Shown: positions 1 to 8,658, numbered from the stretch's first letter. The stretch: 64,000 nt of DNA from SZUA-309 sp965215995 (GCA_965215995.1 OZ244128.1:5084001-5148000); one strand, 5' to 3'. The notes: a model not told the origin generated them from the letters alone. Numbers and translations are program-made.

Positions 1-1
1 G

Positions 2-802
2 ACCTATGAGCTGGAGTCGGTACTGCACTTTGCAGGACTGAAAGCGGTCGGTGAGTCAGTCTCGCAGCCGGCGTCCTACTATGACAACAACGTGGTCGGT
101 TCACTTCGACTCGTGGAAGCCATGGAGGAGGCGAACGTGCGGGAACTCGTGTTCAGCTCCTCCGCGACCGTGTATGGCATCCCCGAAGAAATGCCGATCA
201 CGGAGTCCGTTCCGACCGGCCCAATCAATCCGTATGGGCAGACCAAGCTGCACGTCGAGCAGATGCTCACGGACATCGCAACTTCGGATCCCGAATGGCG
301 AGTATCCTTACTACGCTACTTCAATCCCGTTGGCGCCCATGCCAGTGGAGAGATCGGCGAGAATCCGAACGGCGTTCCAAACAATCTGGTGCCGTACATC
401 AGCCAGGTTGCTGTCGGTCGGCGACCGCATTTGAATGTGTTCGCAGACGACTACCCCACCCCTGACGGTACCGGCATCCGCGATTATATCCATGTCGTCG
501 ATCTGGTTCGGGGGCATATGAAAGCCCTCGAGTTTCTAAAGGAGAACAACGGGGTTCATATCCACAATCTCGGAACCGGTCGTGGGTACTCGGTTCTGGA
601 GATGATCCGTGCGTTCGAGGTCGCCTCAGGTAAGCAAATCAGCTATCAGGTCATAGATCGCCGGCCTGGCGATGCGGCTGAGTCCTATGCCGACCCTACG
701 AAGGCTGAAAGGGAGCTCGACTGGAAAGCCGAGCTCGGGATCGACCGCATGTGTGAAGACGTCTGGCGCTGGCAATCTCACTACCCGAAAGGCTTCGAGT
801 GA
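2..802 (+). CDS. galE: UDP-glucose 4-epimerase, 3' part (cut by window start)
   Basis: Interconverts UDP-glucose and UDP-galactose in the cytoplasm for sugar-nucleotide and envelope polysaccharide supply. The open frame runs from the first bases of the window, so the N-terminus (roughly 70 residues, with the Rossmann GxxGxxG NAD site) is missing; 266 residues are visible. Seen directly: the HFAGLKAVGESV segment followed by YYDNNVVG, the SSSATVYG serine motif, the catalytic YxxxK (tyrosine at fragment residue 78 in PYGQTKL) and the C-terminal RRPGDAAESYADPTKAERELDW segment typical of GalE. The gene ends about 90 bases before a tRNA-Ser gene. A related NAD-dependent sugar epimerase is possible, but the match over the whole fragment is characteristic of GalE. 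Confidence 0.95.
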   Translation, partial: TYELESVLHFAGLKAVGESVSQPASYYDNNVVGSLRLVEAMEEANVRELVFSSSATVYGIPEEMPITESVPTGPINPYGQTKLHVEQMLTDIATSDPEWRVSLLRYFNPVGAHASGEIGENPNGVPNNLVPYISQVAVGRRPHLNVFADDYPTPDGTGIRDYIHVVDLVRGHMKALEFLKENNGVHIHNLGTGRGYSVLEMIRAFEVASGKQISYQVIDRRPGDAAESYADPTKAERELDWKAELGIDRMCEDVWRWQSHYPKGFE

Positions 803-894
803 GACCAGGCTTTGGATACCAGAATTCACCCGTTGCTGGTGAATGAGTTAGGATTGCCCGCTGCTATAGAGCCACAACCGATCAGCAACCTTCA

Positions 895-984
895 GGAGGG
901 GTGGCTGAGTGGTCGAAAGCACTGGTCTTGAAAACCAGCGTAGGTTAATCCCTACCGTGGGTTCGAATCCCACCCCCTCCGCCA
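895..984 (+). tRNA. tRNA-Ser (anticodon UGA)
   Basis: The acceptor stem GGAGGGG (895-901) pairs with CCCCTCC (974-980), followed by discriminator G and an encoded CCA (982-984). The anticodon arm at 922-938 has loop CTTGAAA with anticodon TGA at 929-931. A long variable arm (GTAGG ... CCTAC) marks this as a class II tRNA, and the T arm carries GTTCGAATC. It decodes UCN serine codons and is charged by the SerS encoded about 4 kb away on the other strand. No terminator was recognised just after it. Confidence 0.97.
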
Positions 985-1025
985 CACTCACATTTCTCGG
1001 ATCACGACGCACATGCAGAGGGATG

Positions 1026-2297
1026 CTACCGCGTCGAAAGTCTCACCTCGTTGGAATAGTTGCTCTCGTTCCCCTCTGAATCCAGCGCAGTCATTGCCAC
1101 CAGGTAGCTGCCCGAAGGTATCACGAACGAATGCTGGGTGGCCTGGGGATTTCGGATTTCCACGTAATCGCTGTAGTTGCGCGACGAGTTACCATAGTAA
1201 ATCCGATAAGCAGCCAGATTCGTCAGGGAGCTCCCGTCGGTATTGCGGGTGGGTGCCCGCCATCTGACAGTCAGCTGCTCCCGAACAGAGACCGTCGCCA
1301 TGCTGATTGCGGATAGATCGCCGTTATTGCATTGAATGGAGTAAGTCGTTGTGGAGTAGATGGGGCGGGATGACTCGCTACCTGAAGTCGCACGATTACC
1401 CGACCACGGACCGCCGGTAGCCTGACAATAGGCAGCATCCGTCGAAGACCAAATCAATCGGGTGGTCTCACCCGGATTCACCAGAGCATCACTGACGGTC
1501 AGCGATACGCTGGGCCGGATGCTCGGATCCTCTCCCGGGCCAGAGCCGGTACTGGTGCCTTCATCGGATCCGCTCGCCGAACCTGACCCGGATCCACTAC
1601 CCGAACCTGATCCGGGTAGATTGCTGGCGCTGCTTTCGCCGACATAAACCGTCACGCTGTCGGTCGTCTGTCCGGCAGCACCGGTGCAGGTGAGGTTGTA
1701 AGTATGCGTTCTAGCCAGAAGGGTCAGATTCCAGCCTCCTTCGACTTCCTTCTGTCCACCCCAGGCCCCGCCTGCCTGACAGCTCGAAACGTTTTGGCTT
1801 TCCCAAATCAGCCGCACACTGCCACCGACAGGAATGGACGGTGTGCTGGCCCGAAGGCTTACCCAAGGTTGGTTTCCAGATGGCCTGTCTGGTGGCGACT
1901 GATCGGGCTCTGGCACAGGGTCCTCTACGGGATCGTTTTCAACCGGTGAAGATGGTGCAGGTTTCTGATCTGGATCGCCGATTGAAATCGAAACGCTGTC
2001 GGTGGCGGATCCACCAGATCCGAAGCAAACCAGTTGGTATTCGTGGTTCCGTTCAAGCCAGTTGAGATTCCAACCACCGTTCACTTCGCGCGGACCATAC
2101 CAGTCGCCGCGAGCCTCGCAGCGACTGACATTGCTGGTGGTCCAGGTGAGTCGAATACTGCCTCCGGGAGGAACGACTGTTGCGCTCGCCTGCAGATCGA
2201 CTCTTGGAAAGGGATCTGCCGTCAGGGTATCTGGGACTATGAGGAGCACACAGAGCAAAGAAAGGCTTGAAAAGGTCGTCAGGTTTCTTGAATTCAT
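1026..2297 (-). CDS. Exported protein with three Ig-like repeats and a fibronectin type III domain
   Basis: A 423-residue protein. The N-terminus has a signal peptide (SSLSLLCVLLIVP core, likely cleavage after TLTA near residue 26). Three related repeats follow, each beginning with a GGS(I/V)RLxW-type or GETTRLIW strand, with one Cys soon after (SRC, SSC, AYC) and a second near the end (LVC, LTC, IQC), as expected for an Ig-like fold with one disulfide. Repeats 2 and 3 are joined by a Ser-Gly-rich spacer. The last 80 residues (VRWRAPTRNTDGSSLTN ... YRIYYG ... ALDSEGNESNYSNEV) form a fibronectin type III domain. No catalytic domain or anchor is visible, so it may be a secreted or periplasmic binding/scaffold protein; function unknown. 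Confidence 0.8.
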   Translation of the reverse strand: MNSRNLTTFSSLSLLCVLLIVPDTLTADPFPRVDLQASATVVPPGGSIRLTWTTSNVSRCEARGDWYGPREVNGGWNLNWLERNHEYQLVCFGSGGSATDSVSISIGDPDQKPAPSSPVENDPVEDPVPEPDQSPPDRPSGNQPWVSLRASTPSIPVGGSVRLIWESQNVSSCQAGGAWGGQKEVEGGWNLTLLARTHTYNLTCTGAAGQTTDSVTVYVGESSASNLPGSGSGSGSGSGSASGSDEGTSTGSGPGEDPSIRPSVSLTVSDALVNPGETTRLIWSSTDAAYCQATGGPWSGNRATSGSESSRPIYSTTTYSIQCNNGDLSAISMATVSVREQLTVRWRAPTRNTDGSSLTNLAAYRIYYGNSSRNYSDYVEIRNPQATQHSFVIPSGSYLVAMTALDSEGNESNYSNEVRLSTR

Positions 2298-2590
2298 ATA
2301 CTACGGGGCCGTCAGACCTTCCTGCTGACTGCTGTCGCCGGTACGATGGCGACTGCCCAACAGGAGCAGATCGTGTCGGTTACCTACTAGGGGGTTTCAG
2401 TAAGGCCACCGACTGTATCACGGAATGCAAAAAAAACAATTACAAATTATTACATGTGAATTACATCCACGTTAGTTAGAATGTATACTAACTTGCTTTC
2501 TACCTCGTCCTCAGAGCCTGAAGTTCGCACCGCTAACGTGATCCAGATGACTTCGTTAGGTCCGTCTCCTCTGCCACCTGATACTCGCTT
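2298..2590. other. Divergent intergenic region between the exported Ig-like gene and tusDCB
   Basis: About 290 bases without a convincing gene. The segment 2425-2490 is clearly AT-rich (poly-A run, several ATTACA-like words) compared with its surroundings and holds the likely promoters for both divergent genes. A perfect inverted repeat GTTAGT/ACTAAC (2471-2476 and 2487-2492) overlaps the proposed -10 box of tusDCB and could be an operator; this is inference. Confidence 0.5.
2461..2489 (+). promoter_or_regulatory. Probable sigma-70 promoter of tusDCB
   Basis: TTACAT at 2461-2466 (-35) is followed after exactly 17 bases by TATACT at 2484-2489 (-10). The start of transcription would lie near 2496, leaving a leader of about 95 bases before tusD. 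The -10 box sits inside the GTTAGT/ACTAAC inverted repeat. Confidence 0.5.
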
Positions 2591-2947
2591 ATGAAGTTCG
2601 CCCTCGCTGTACACCGGCCCGATGATCGACATGCAATCAACTTCGCTAGCGCCGCACTGAAAGCAGGCCACGAAATCACCCTGATCTTTTTCTACCAGGA
2701 CGGTATTCAGGCTGCGGACCGCCACCGTGAGGCGCTGGAAGGAGACCTGTGGCTGCAGCTGGCCCAGGAACATGAGATTCCGCTGGCGATCTGCATTGGC
2801 GCCGCCGCTCGTCGCGGGCTGATCGATGAATCCGCACCGGACGCGTCGGATCGGGTTCGAGAGGGATTCGAAGTGGTGGGTTTGGGCCAGTACATCGGAG
2901 CGCTGGTCGACGCAGATCGACTGATTACGTTTGCAGCCGGATCATGA
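2591..2947 (+). CDS. tusD: Sulfurtransferase TusD
   Basis: Subunit of the cytoplasmic TusBCD complex, which relays persulfide sulfur from TusA to TusE and on to MnmA for 2-thiouridine at tRNA position 34. The 118-residue DsrE-like protein has the active cysteine at residue 68 in AICIGAAARRG, matching the VCVAAALRRG context of the E. coli enzyme, after the FFYQDGI strand. It starts ATG (MKFALAVHRP) and overlaps tusC by 4 bases (ATGA), so the three tus genes are translationally coupled. MnmA, the end user of this sulfur, is encoded about 15 kb downstream at 18276-19430. TusA and TusE genes are not in this window. Confidence 0.92.
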   Translation: MKFALAVHRPDDRHAINFASAALKAGHEITLIFFYQDGIQAADRHREALEGDLWLQLAQEHEIPLAICIGAAARRGLIDESAPDASDRVREGFEVVGLGQYIGALVDADRLITFAAGS

Positions 2948-3282
2948 GAAAACGCTTCCTGTCACTGCACAGACATCCCCCGAGCCTGGAGGCCAAGGAA
3001 GCACTGGACGCCGCGCTGGTGGCGGCTGTGTTCGATCAGCGGGTCACCCTACTCTTCCGGGATCAGGGTGTGCGCCAACTGGTTGGTGAGGACGTTTCCG
3101 AGGAGATGGCTGAGGCCGTTCGATCATCGGCTGACTACGGTATAGAGGCGATTTACGTCTGTCAGGATGCGCTAAACGCCGCGGATCTCGCGCCAGACAG
3201 CCTGCTTGTTCCGGTGCAGGTCCTGTCTTTGCCGGAGCAGGCTGAGTTGCTGGCGCGACAGGACATGGTGCTCTGCGACTGA
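2944..3282 (+). CDS. tusC: Sulfurtransferase complex subunit TusC
   Basis: DsrF-like subunit of the TusBCD heterohexamer for tRNA thiolation. It is 112 residues, close to the usual length of about 119. The order tusD-tusC-tusB and the LLFRDQGVRQL strand (compare FLDDGV in family members) support the call. TusC has no catalytic cysteine; the Cys residues here (VCQDAL and the terminal VLCD) are not at the TusD active-site position. It overlaps tusD by 4 bases and its stop codon shares one base with the start of tusB. Confidence 0.88.
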   Translation: MRKRFLSLHRHPPSLEAKEALDAALVAAVFDQRVTLLFRDQGVRQLVGEDVSEEMAEAVRSSADYGIEAIYVCQDALNAADLAPDSLLVPVQVLSLPEQAELLARQDMVLCD

Positions 3283-3533
3283 TGCCTTGCCTTCACCTCG
3301 TCAGCCGCGCGCAAGCGCTTGCCGAATGCCTTTCAGTCGCCGCTGACGAGGACAGTGTGCTGCTACTTGGTAAGGCGGCCCTGCTGGCCGATTCCGGCGC
3401 TGGCCGGGCATTGCTGGTTCTGGAAGACGAGGTTCCGGCCGGACTATCTCCGACGGGTTCGATTACGTTGATCGACTACTCGAGGTTCGTCGAGCTGGCA
3501 GCCACACATCAACCGATCATCACCTGGCGCTGA
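3282..3533 (+). CDS. tusB: Sulfurtransferase complex subunit TusB
   Basis: DsrH-like small subunit of TusBCD, 83 residues, slightly shorter than E. coli TusB (95). Supporting features are the N-terminal MPCLHLVSRAQAL (family members begin MLHTL or similar), the DSVLLLGKAAL strand-helix and the aromatic C-terminus IITWR. The start shares one base with the tusC stop codon. The identification rests partly on gene order because TusB proteins diverge strongly. The gene ends 14 bases before the convergent cysG. Confidence 0.85.
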   Translation: MPCLHLVSRAQALAECLSVAADEDSVLLLGKAALLADSGAGRALLVLEDEVPAGLSPTGSITLIDYSRFVELAATHQPIITWR

Positions 3534-3547
3534 CGCGTTTCTGCACG

Positions 3548-4903
3548 CTAGCCGCCCATCCGGTGAGCGACCACCTCGCCGACGATGATCGTGGTCGGCC
3601 CTTTGATCCCCGCTTCTCGGACTTTACCGGCGAGATCCGTCAGCGTGCCCACGATCACCCGCTGCTCGGGATAGGTGGCCTTTTCCACCAGCGCAGCAGG
3701 CGTATCTGGCGACCTGCCATGCTCGATGAGCGAAGCGAAGATTTCTTCGATGCCGGATAGCCCCATATAAAGCACAACCGTCTGGCCCGGGCGCGCAAGC
3801 TCGGGCCAGTCCAGGTTGATTCGGTTTTCTGCCCGGTGTCCTGTCACGAAGCGGACGGAAAGGGAGACGTCGCGATAGGTCAGCGGAATACCCGCATAGC
3901 TGGCCGAGCCGGACGCTGCCGTAATGCCTGGCACGGCGACCACGTTCACTCCAGCCTCGATGAGCACTTCCACCTCTTCCCCACCCCGGCCAAAGATGAA
4001 CGGATCCCCACCTTTGAGTCGGACCACTGCCCTACCGGCTAACGCCTGCTCGCGCATCAGTTGGTTGATGGCTTCCTGACGAGTGCTGGGTGCCCGCCAC
4101 TTCTTACCAACGTAGATCTGTTCCGCATCCCGACGGGCGTAGTCGAGGATCTGCCGGTTGACCAGATTGTCGTAAAGAATGACGTCCGCTGACTGAATCA
4201 GTCGCAGGGCCTTCAAGGTCAGAAGCTCCGGATCACCGGGGCCCGCGCCGACGATGGCGACCCAGCCGGTTTCCTGAGCTGTGAGAGCTGCGTCGAAGGC
4301 GTCGTCCGCTGCCCTGTCATCACCGCGGAATACGGCTTCCGCCGCCGGTCCTTCGATGACCCGCTGCCACAGCTCTTGCCGTCCAGCGATCGTAGGAACC
4401 AGTGATTTCACCCGGTCGCGCCGGCCTCTGACGAACTCTGCCAGCGCACCGAGCCGTGCCGGTAGCCGGGCCTCCAGCCAGCCGCGCACAATTCTGGCCA
4501 TCGTTGGCGATGCGCCACCGGTCGAGATCGCAACCAGCACCGGAGACCGATCGACGATGCTGGGAAAGATCACAGTAGACAACGACGGGCGGTCGACGCT
4601 GTTGATGGCAACACCTGCCGCGATGCAATCCGCATGAACCTGTGCGTTGACCTGTTCGTCATCGGTCGCGCTGACAACGAGTCGGACGCCCTCCACGTCC
4701 GTAGACTGATACGCCCGGGCATGTGTACTGAGGTTGTACTCAGTTACCAGTGCCTGAGTCGCATCCGCGAGCTCAGGGGAAACGATTCGTACTTGAGCCC
4801 CCGCCCGGCACAGCAGGCTGATCTTTCGCGCTGCCACCTCGCCGCCGCCAACAACCAGCACCGGCTGCTCTTTCAGTCGAACAAAAAGCGGTAGGTAGTC
4901 CAT
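3548..4903 (-). CDS. cysG: Siroheme synthase CysG (trifunctional)
   Basis: Converts uroporphyrinogen III to siroheme by two SAM-dependent methylations, NAD-dependent oxidation and ferrochelation. The 451-residue protein shows the two usual halves: an N-terminal precorrin-2 dehydrogenase/ferrochelatase (MDYLPLFVRL, then VLVVGGGEVAARK NAD site and STGGASPTMARIVR) and a C-terminal uroporphyrinogen III methyltransferase (VAIVGAGPGDPELLTLKA, VRLKGGDPFIFGRGGEE, VPGITAASG). Siroheme is the cofactor of the sulfite reductase encoded at 41518-43173. It is the last gene of the minus-strand run ftsK-lolA-rarA-crcB-serS-cysG, 24 bases after serS. Confidence 0.96.
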   Translation of the reverse strand: MDYLPLFVRLKEQPVLVVGGGEVAARKISLLCRAGAQVRIVSPELADATQALVTEYNLSTHARAYQSTDVEGVRLVVSATDDEQVNAQVHADCIAAGVAINSVDRPSLSTVIFPSIVDRSPVLVAISTGGASPTMARIVRGWLEARLPARLGALAEFVRGRRDRVKSLVPTIAGRQELWQRVIEGPAAEAVFRGDDRAADDAFDAALTAQETGWVAIVGAGPGDPELLTLKALRLIQSADVILYDNLVNRQILDYARRDAEQIYVGKKWRAPSTRQEAINQLMREQALAGRAVVRLKGGDPFIFGRGGEEVEVLIEAGVNVVAVPGITAASGSASYAGIPLTYRDVSLSVRFVTGHRAENRINLDWPELARPGQTVVLYMGLSGIEEIFASLIEHGRSPDTPAALVEKATYPEQRVIVGTLTDLAGKVREAGIKGPTTIIVGEVVAHRMGG

Positions 4904-4927
4904 TGTTCGAATTTTGAGTGAGGTCGA

Positions 4928-6205
4928 TCAGGTGAGCTCGAGCGTGTCGAGTCCGCCCATGTAAGGCTTCAACACCTCGGGGATGTTCACATTGCCATCG
5001 CCGTCCTGATAATTCTCCAGCACGGCCACCAGCGTTCTGCCAACGGCGAGACCGGATCCGTTCAAGGTGTGCACCAGCTCCGGCCTGCCGGTTTCCGGGT
5101 TGCGATAGCGGGCCTGCATGCGACGCGCCTGAAAATCGAGCATGTTGGAGCAGGAGGAGATTTCCCGGTACCGGTTCTGACCGGGCAGCCAGACTTCCAG
5201 ATCGTAGGTTTTGGCCGCGGAAAAACCCAGATCGCCGCCGCAAAGCACAACGGTCCGGAAGGGCAGCTCCAGCTTGCGCAGAATCGCCCGAGCGGCCTCC
5301 GTCAGCGACTCCAGCGCCTCCCAGGATTCCTCCGGCCGGACGATGTGCACCAGCTCCACCTTCTCGAACTGGTGCTGGCGGATCATGCCCCGGGTATCCC
5401 TCCCGTAGCTGCCAGCTTCACTGCGGAAGCAGGGCGTGTGGCAGACGTGCTTAAGCGGCAGCGCTTCCGCGTCGAGGATCGTATCCCGATAGATATTGGT
5501 GACCGGCACTTCCGCGGTAGGCGCCAGATAGAAGTCCGACTCGCTGGCAATGTAGAACTGGTCTTCAGCGAACTTCGGCAGCTGACCGGTGCCGTAGAGG
5601 GATTCCGAGTTGACGATGTAGGGCACGTAGACTTCCTCGTAGCCGTGCTCGGCCACATGGGTGTCGATCATGAACTGGGTCAGCGCCCGGTGCAGGCGAA
5701 CCATGTTTCCGCGCATGACGACGAAGCGGCTACCGGAGATCTTGGCAGCGACCTCGAAGTCGAGGGCGCCCTTCTCCGTCAGGTCCACATGGTCCTTGGG
5801 CTCGAAGTTGAAGCTGGGTGGTTCGCCCCAGCGGTCCACTTCCACGTTGTCTTCTTCATCCTTGCCTTCAGGCACCGAATCGTCCGGCAGGTTCGGCACG
5901 CCGCGGAGAAACTCCTGCAGATCGTCCTGTAGAACCGCAAACTTGGCTTTTGCCTCATCGAGCCGCGCTCCCAGATCGCCCACCTCCGCCTTCAGCGGCT
6001 CGATGTCTTCACCGGCAGCCTTTGCCCGGCCAATGGACTTGGACTTGGCATTGCGCTCACTCTGCAGCCGCTCCGTTTCCGTCTGCAGCACACGCCGCTC
6101 CGACTCGAGGGCCTCGAAACGGTCGACGTCGAAGTCATAGCCTTTGACCTTGAGCTTTGCTTGAACCGCCTTCGGATCGGTTCGAAGCACCTTGCTGTCC
6201 AACAT
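4928..6205 (-). CDS. serS: Seryl-tRNA synthetase
   Basis: Charges tRNA-Ser with serine in the cytoplasm. The 425-residue protein starts MLDSKVLRTDPKAVQAKL, with the long two-stranded antiparallel coiled coil expected at about residues 30-110 (ESERRVLQTETERLQSERNA). The class II catalytic core follows: TAEVPVTNIYRD, the motif 2 region with FRSEAGSYGRDTRGMIRQHQF and KVEL, and motif 3 NGSGLAVGRTLVAVLENYQ. Length equals the family norm (430 in E. coli). It lies in the usual gammaproteobacterial lolA-rarA-crcB-serS-cysG neighbourhood. Confidence 0.97.
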   Translation of the reverse strand: MLDSKVLRTDPKAVQAKLKVKGYDFDVDRFEALESERRVLQTETERLQSERNAKSKSIGRAKAAGEDIEPLKAEVGDLGARLDEAKAKFAVLQDDLQEFLRGVPNLPDDSVPEGKDEEDNVEVDRWGEPPSFNFEPKDHVDLTEKGALDFEVAAKISGSRFVVMRGNMVRLHRALTQFMIDTHVAEHGYEEVYVPYIVNSESLYGTGQLPKFAEDQFYIASESDFYLAPTAEVPVTNIYRDTILDAEALPLKHVCHTPCFRSEAGSYGRDTRGMIRQHQFEKVELVHIVRPEESWEALESLTEAARAILRKLELPFRTVVLCGGDLGFSAAKTYDLEVWLPGQNRYREISSCSNMLDFQARRMQARYRNPETGRPELVHTLNGSGLAVGRTLVAVLENYQDGDGNVNIPEVLKPYMGGLDTLELT

Positions 6206-6255
6206 GGGTCTTTCCTGATTTGTCGGCGTTGAGTCTAAATATGACAGGCTTGGAC

Positions 6256-6624
6256 CTAGGCACCTGCCAGGCGCTGACCAGCCCAGGCTGCCAGCACGCA
6301 GCCGATCAGGCTTGCCAGCACGTACCCGGCGGCCGCTGTCGCCCGCCCGCCCTCGACGAGGCCGACCGTCTCCAGTGAGAACGCGGAGAAGGTCGTGAAA
6401 CCGCCGAGAAAGCCCACCACCAGCAGGTAGCGGCCCCAGGCTTCGAACCAGCCATGCTGGCCATACATTCCCCAGAGCAGGCCGATACCCAGCGAGCCGG
6501 CGATGTTAATGACTAAGGTGGGCCATGGGAACTGTCCCGGCACGAAAAAGGCGGTGCTCAGAAGAAAGCGGGCAGCAGCGCCGCCCGCCCCACCGAGCGC
6601 CACCCAGAGCAGGCCCTCAAGCAT
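6256..6624 (-). CDS. crcB: Fluoride exporter CrcB/Fluc
   Basis: Small inner-membrane fluoride channel that protects cytoplasmic enzymes from fluoride. The chosen start gives MLEGLLWVALGGAGGAAARF and 122 residues, the usual size, with four hydrophobic segments. Family motifs are visible: GGAGGAAARF, the PWPTLVINIAGS segment with the conserved Asn, and GFLGGFTTFSAFSLE with the TTFS track residues. An upstream in-frame ATG would add 19 residues unlike the family and overlap rarA more, so it was rejected. The start overlaps the rarA stop by 8 bases. No fluoride riboswitch was recognised; the gene sits inside an operon. Confidence 0.93.
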   Translation of the reverse strand: MLEGLLWVALGGAGGAAARFLLSTAFFVPGQFPWPTLVINIAGSLGIGLLWGMYGQHGWFEAWGRYLLVVGFLGGFTTFSAFSLETVGLVEGGRATAAAGYVLASLIGCVLAAWAGQRLAGA

Positions 6625-7969
6625 CGCTGCGGCCTTGCTTGGCCTTACGTTCAACGCCCGCCAATTTGTCGGCCGACACATTGTCGGCGGACGCCTTATC
6701 CAGCTCGCGCAGTCTTCTCAGCCGATCACGGATCTTGATCTCCAATCCCTGCTCCGCAGGTTCGTAATAGCTGACGGGCGCCAGCTCTTCCGGCCAGTAG
6801 CGTTCACCGGCCGCATAGGCGTCCGCTTCATCGTGGGCGTAGCGATAACCCTCGCCGTGCCCCAGCTCTTTCATCAGCTTCGTGGGCGCATTCCGCAGAT
6901 GCATGGGCACGGGATGGGAGCCGGTCTCCTGCACATGGGCCATGGCAGCGTTAAATGCTTTGTAGGAGGCGTTGCTCTTAGGAACGCTGGCCAGATAGAG
7001 CACCGCCTGCGCCAGGGCCAGCTCCCCTTCCGGCGAGCCGAGCCGTTCATAGGCATTCCAGGCCGCCATGGCGAGCTGCAGACCACGTGGATCCGCATTA
7101 CCGATGTCTTCACTGGCCATTCTTGCCACCCGGCGGGCTATGTAGAGCGGATCACATCCTCCGTCCAGCATCCGGCAGAGCCAGTACAGGGCTGGATCCG
7201 GTGCGCTGCCCCGGACGGCTTTGTGCAAGGCGGAAATCTGGTCATAGAAGGCATCGCCGCCCTTGTCGAAGCGGCGGTAACGGCTACCGGCTGCCTCAGA
7301 GACGCAATGTTCGGTAATCGATCCATCCGCAAGCTGGGCGGCCACCTCCAGCAGGTTCAAACAGCGTCGCGCATCCCCATCCGCCAGCTCGCAAAGCAGC
7401 CTGCGAGCCTCCGGGTCGATGCTCACCCGCAGGTCTTCAGCACAGGCGCGATCTACCAGCTGAGCCAGATCTTCAGCTTCCAGCGAGCGGAGCACGTAGA
7501 CCCGGGCCCGGGACAGGAGCGCTGCGTTGACTTCGAAAGACGGATTTTCGGTAGTGGCGCCAATGAAGGTGACCGTGCCCTTTTCCACGTGCGGCAGAAA
7601 GGCATCCTGTTGCGCCTTGTTGAACCGATGTACCTCATCGACGAACAGCACCGTATGTTCCCCGAGCCCCTGCACGGCTTCAGCCTCGGCGACTGCGGCT
7701 CGGACATCCTTAACGCCGGAGAGCACGGCCGACAGACTGATCCAGCGCGCGTCCGATGCCGAGGCCAGTAGTCGCGCCAGCGTGGTTTTGCCTGTTCCAG
7801 GTGGTCCCCAGAGAATCATGGAATGCAGGCGGCCTTCATCTGCCGCCCGCGCCAGGGGTTTGCCGGGCGCAAGCAGATGCTGCTGACCGACGAAGCCGGC
7901 CAGGGTTCTCGGGCGCATCCGATCGGCTAGCGGGGCCGTGTTCTCGAGAGCATCATCCGCCGATGACAT
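6617..7969 (-). CDS. rarA: Replication-associated recombination protein A (RarA/MgsA)
   Basis: AAA+ ATPase of the clamp-loader superfamily acting at stalled replication forks. Motifs: PLADRMRPRTLAGFVGQQHLL at the N-terminus, Walker A GPPGTGKTTLARLLA, Walker B-region FVDEVHRFNKAQQDAFLP, sensor 1 GATTENPSFEVN, and the C-terminal tetramerisation part. From the ATG at 7969 the protein is 450 residues, near E. coli RarA (447); in-frame ATGs at 7987 and 7996 would lengthen it by 6 or 9 residues. The chosen start overlaps lolA by 17 bases. Confidence 0.94.
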   Translation of the reverse strand: MSSADDALENTAPLADRMRPRTLAGFVGQQHLLAPGKPLARAADEGRLHSMILWGPPGTGKTTLARLLASASDARWISLSAVLSGVKDVRAAVAEAEAVQGLGEHTVLFVDEVHRFNKAQQDAFLPHVEKGTVTFIGATTENPSFEVNAALLSRARVYVLRSLEAEDLAQLVDRACAEDLRVSIDPEARRLLCELADGDARRCLNLLEVAAQLADGSITEHCVSEAAGSRYRRFDKGGDAFYDQISALHKAVRGSAPDPALYWLCRMLDGGCDPLYIARRVARMASEDIGNADPRGLQLAMAAWNAYERLGSPEGELALAQAVLYLASVPKSNASYKAFNAAMAHVQETGSHPVPMHLRNAPTKLMKELGHGEGYRYAHDEADAYAAGERYWPEELAPVSYYEPAEQGLEIKIRDRLRRLRELDKASADNVSADKLAGVERKAKQGRSDA

Positions 7970-8654
7970 CGGTTTCCGGTGGGACATCCAGCTCAAAGTC
8001 GGCGGATTGTATCACCCGGTCCGGATCGACCTGGAAGCGGATCTCCGTGTACTGACCGAGATGATCGACGATGCCGAGGGAGTCCAATCCCATCGGAGAG
8101 AACGTCAGGCGGATTTCCGCGAAGAGCGTCTGCTCCCCCCGTGGCGAGACCACGTAGCTGTCGATCCCCTCTTCTTCCAGCGGCAGCCGGATGATCTGAA
8201 ACTTCTCGCCCAGGTCCAGCTGGGCGCTGGTCAGCAGCGAGATGGGGGTGTCCGTGAGGGCTTCAGCCAACGGCCGTATGGTGAGCTGCTCGAGGTCCGG
8301 ATCGTAGACCTTCAGCGAGTCCCCTTCGGTGACGATCACCTGCGGATAGGGATCATCGACCACCCACTTGAAGTTGGGCCGGTCCAGGAGCACATATCCC
8401 GTGGACTGCTCGAGCACCTGGCCGCGATTACCGGCGATGGCTTGAATGAAGCTGGCGGCGAAGGTCTCGAGGCCGCTCAGTCGTGCTGTGAGGGCCGCGG
8501 CATCCTGTGCCGGGATATCGAGGGTTGCTGTCGTGGTCTCGGCAGTCGTCCCCTCGGTCGGCGGTCGTTCCACAGCGGACTCCGGGCTCGCCGCCCAGGC
8601 GGCGGTGCCACTGAGCGTAGCCATGAAGAAAACGATGGCGAGTAAGCGGCTCAA
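7953..8654 (-). CDS. lolA: Outer-membrane lipoprotein carrier protein LolA
   Basis: Periplasmic chaperone that carries lipoproteins from LolCDE to LolB. The best start is a TTG at 8654, 4 bases after the ftsK stop, which gives a complete signal peptide (LSRLLAIVFFMATLSGTAAWA, then ASP) and 233 residues. An ATG at 8624 would cut the signal peptide in half. The mature part shows the LolA pattern: LETFAASFIQ, STGYVLLDRPNFKWVVDDPYPQVIVTEGDSLKVYDPDLEQLTIRPL, then the TDTPISLL and FSPMGLDSL segments. A Thr/Glu-rich insert of about 25 residues lies between signal peptide and core. Position between ftsK and rarA is the classic context. Confidence 0.92.
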   Translation of the reverse strand: MSRLLAIVFFMATLSGTAAWAASPESAVERPPTEGTTAETTTATLDIPAQDAAALTARLSGLETFAASFIQAIAGNRGQVLEQSTGYVLLDRPNFKWVVDDPYPQVIVTEGDSLKVYDPDLEQLTIRPLAEALTDTPISLLTSAQLDLGEKFQIIRLPLEEEGIDSYVVSPRGEQTLFAEIRLTFSPMGLDSLGIVDHLGQYTEIRFQVDPDRVIQSADFELDVPPETDVIGG

Positions 8655-8658
8655 CGGC

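Noticed and set aside
2450..2773. 107-codon minus-strand frame over the tusD promoter and start
   Set aside because: It overlaps the conserved start of tusD and shows no family-like residues.
5069..5932. 287-codon plus-strand frame inside serS
   Set aside because: Antisense to a fully conserved serS; the His/Val-rich composition is a codon-bias shadow.
6503..7771. 422-codon plus-strand frame
   Set aside because: Antisense to rarA and crcB, both with complete motifs; no recognisable protein features.
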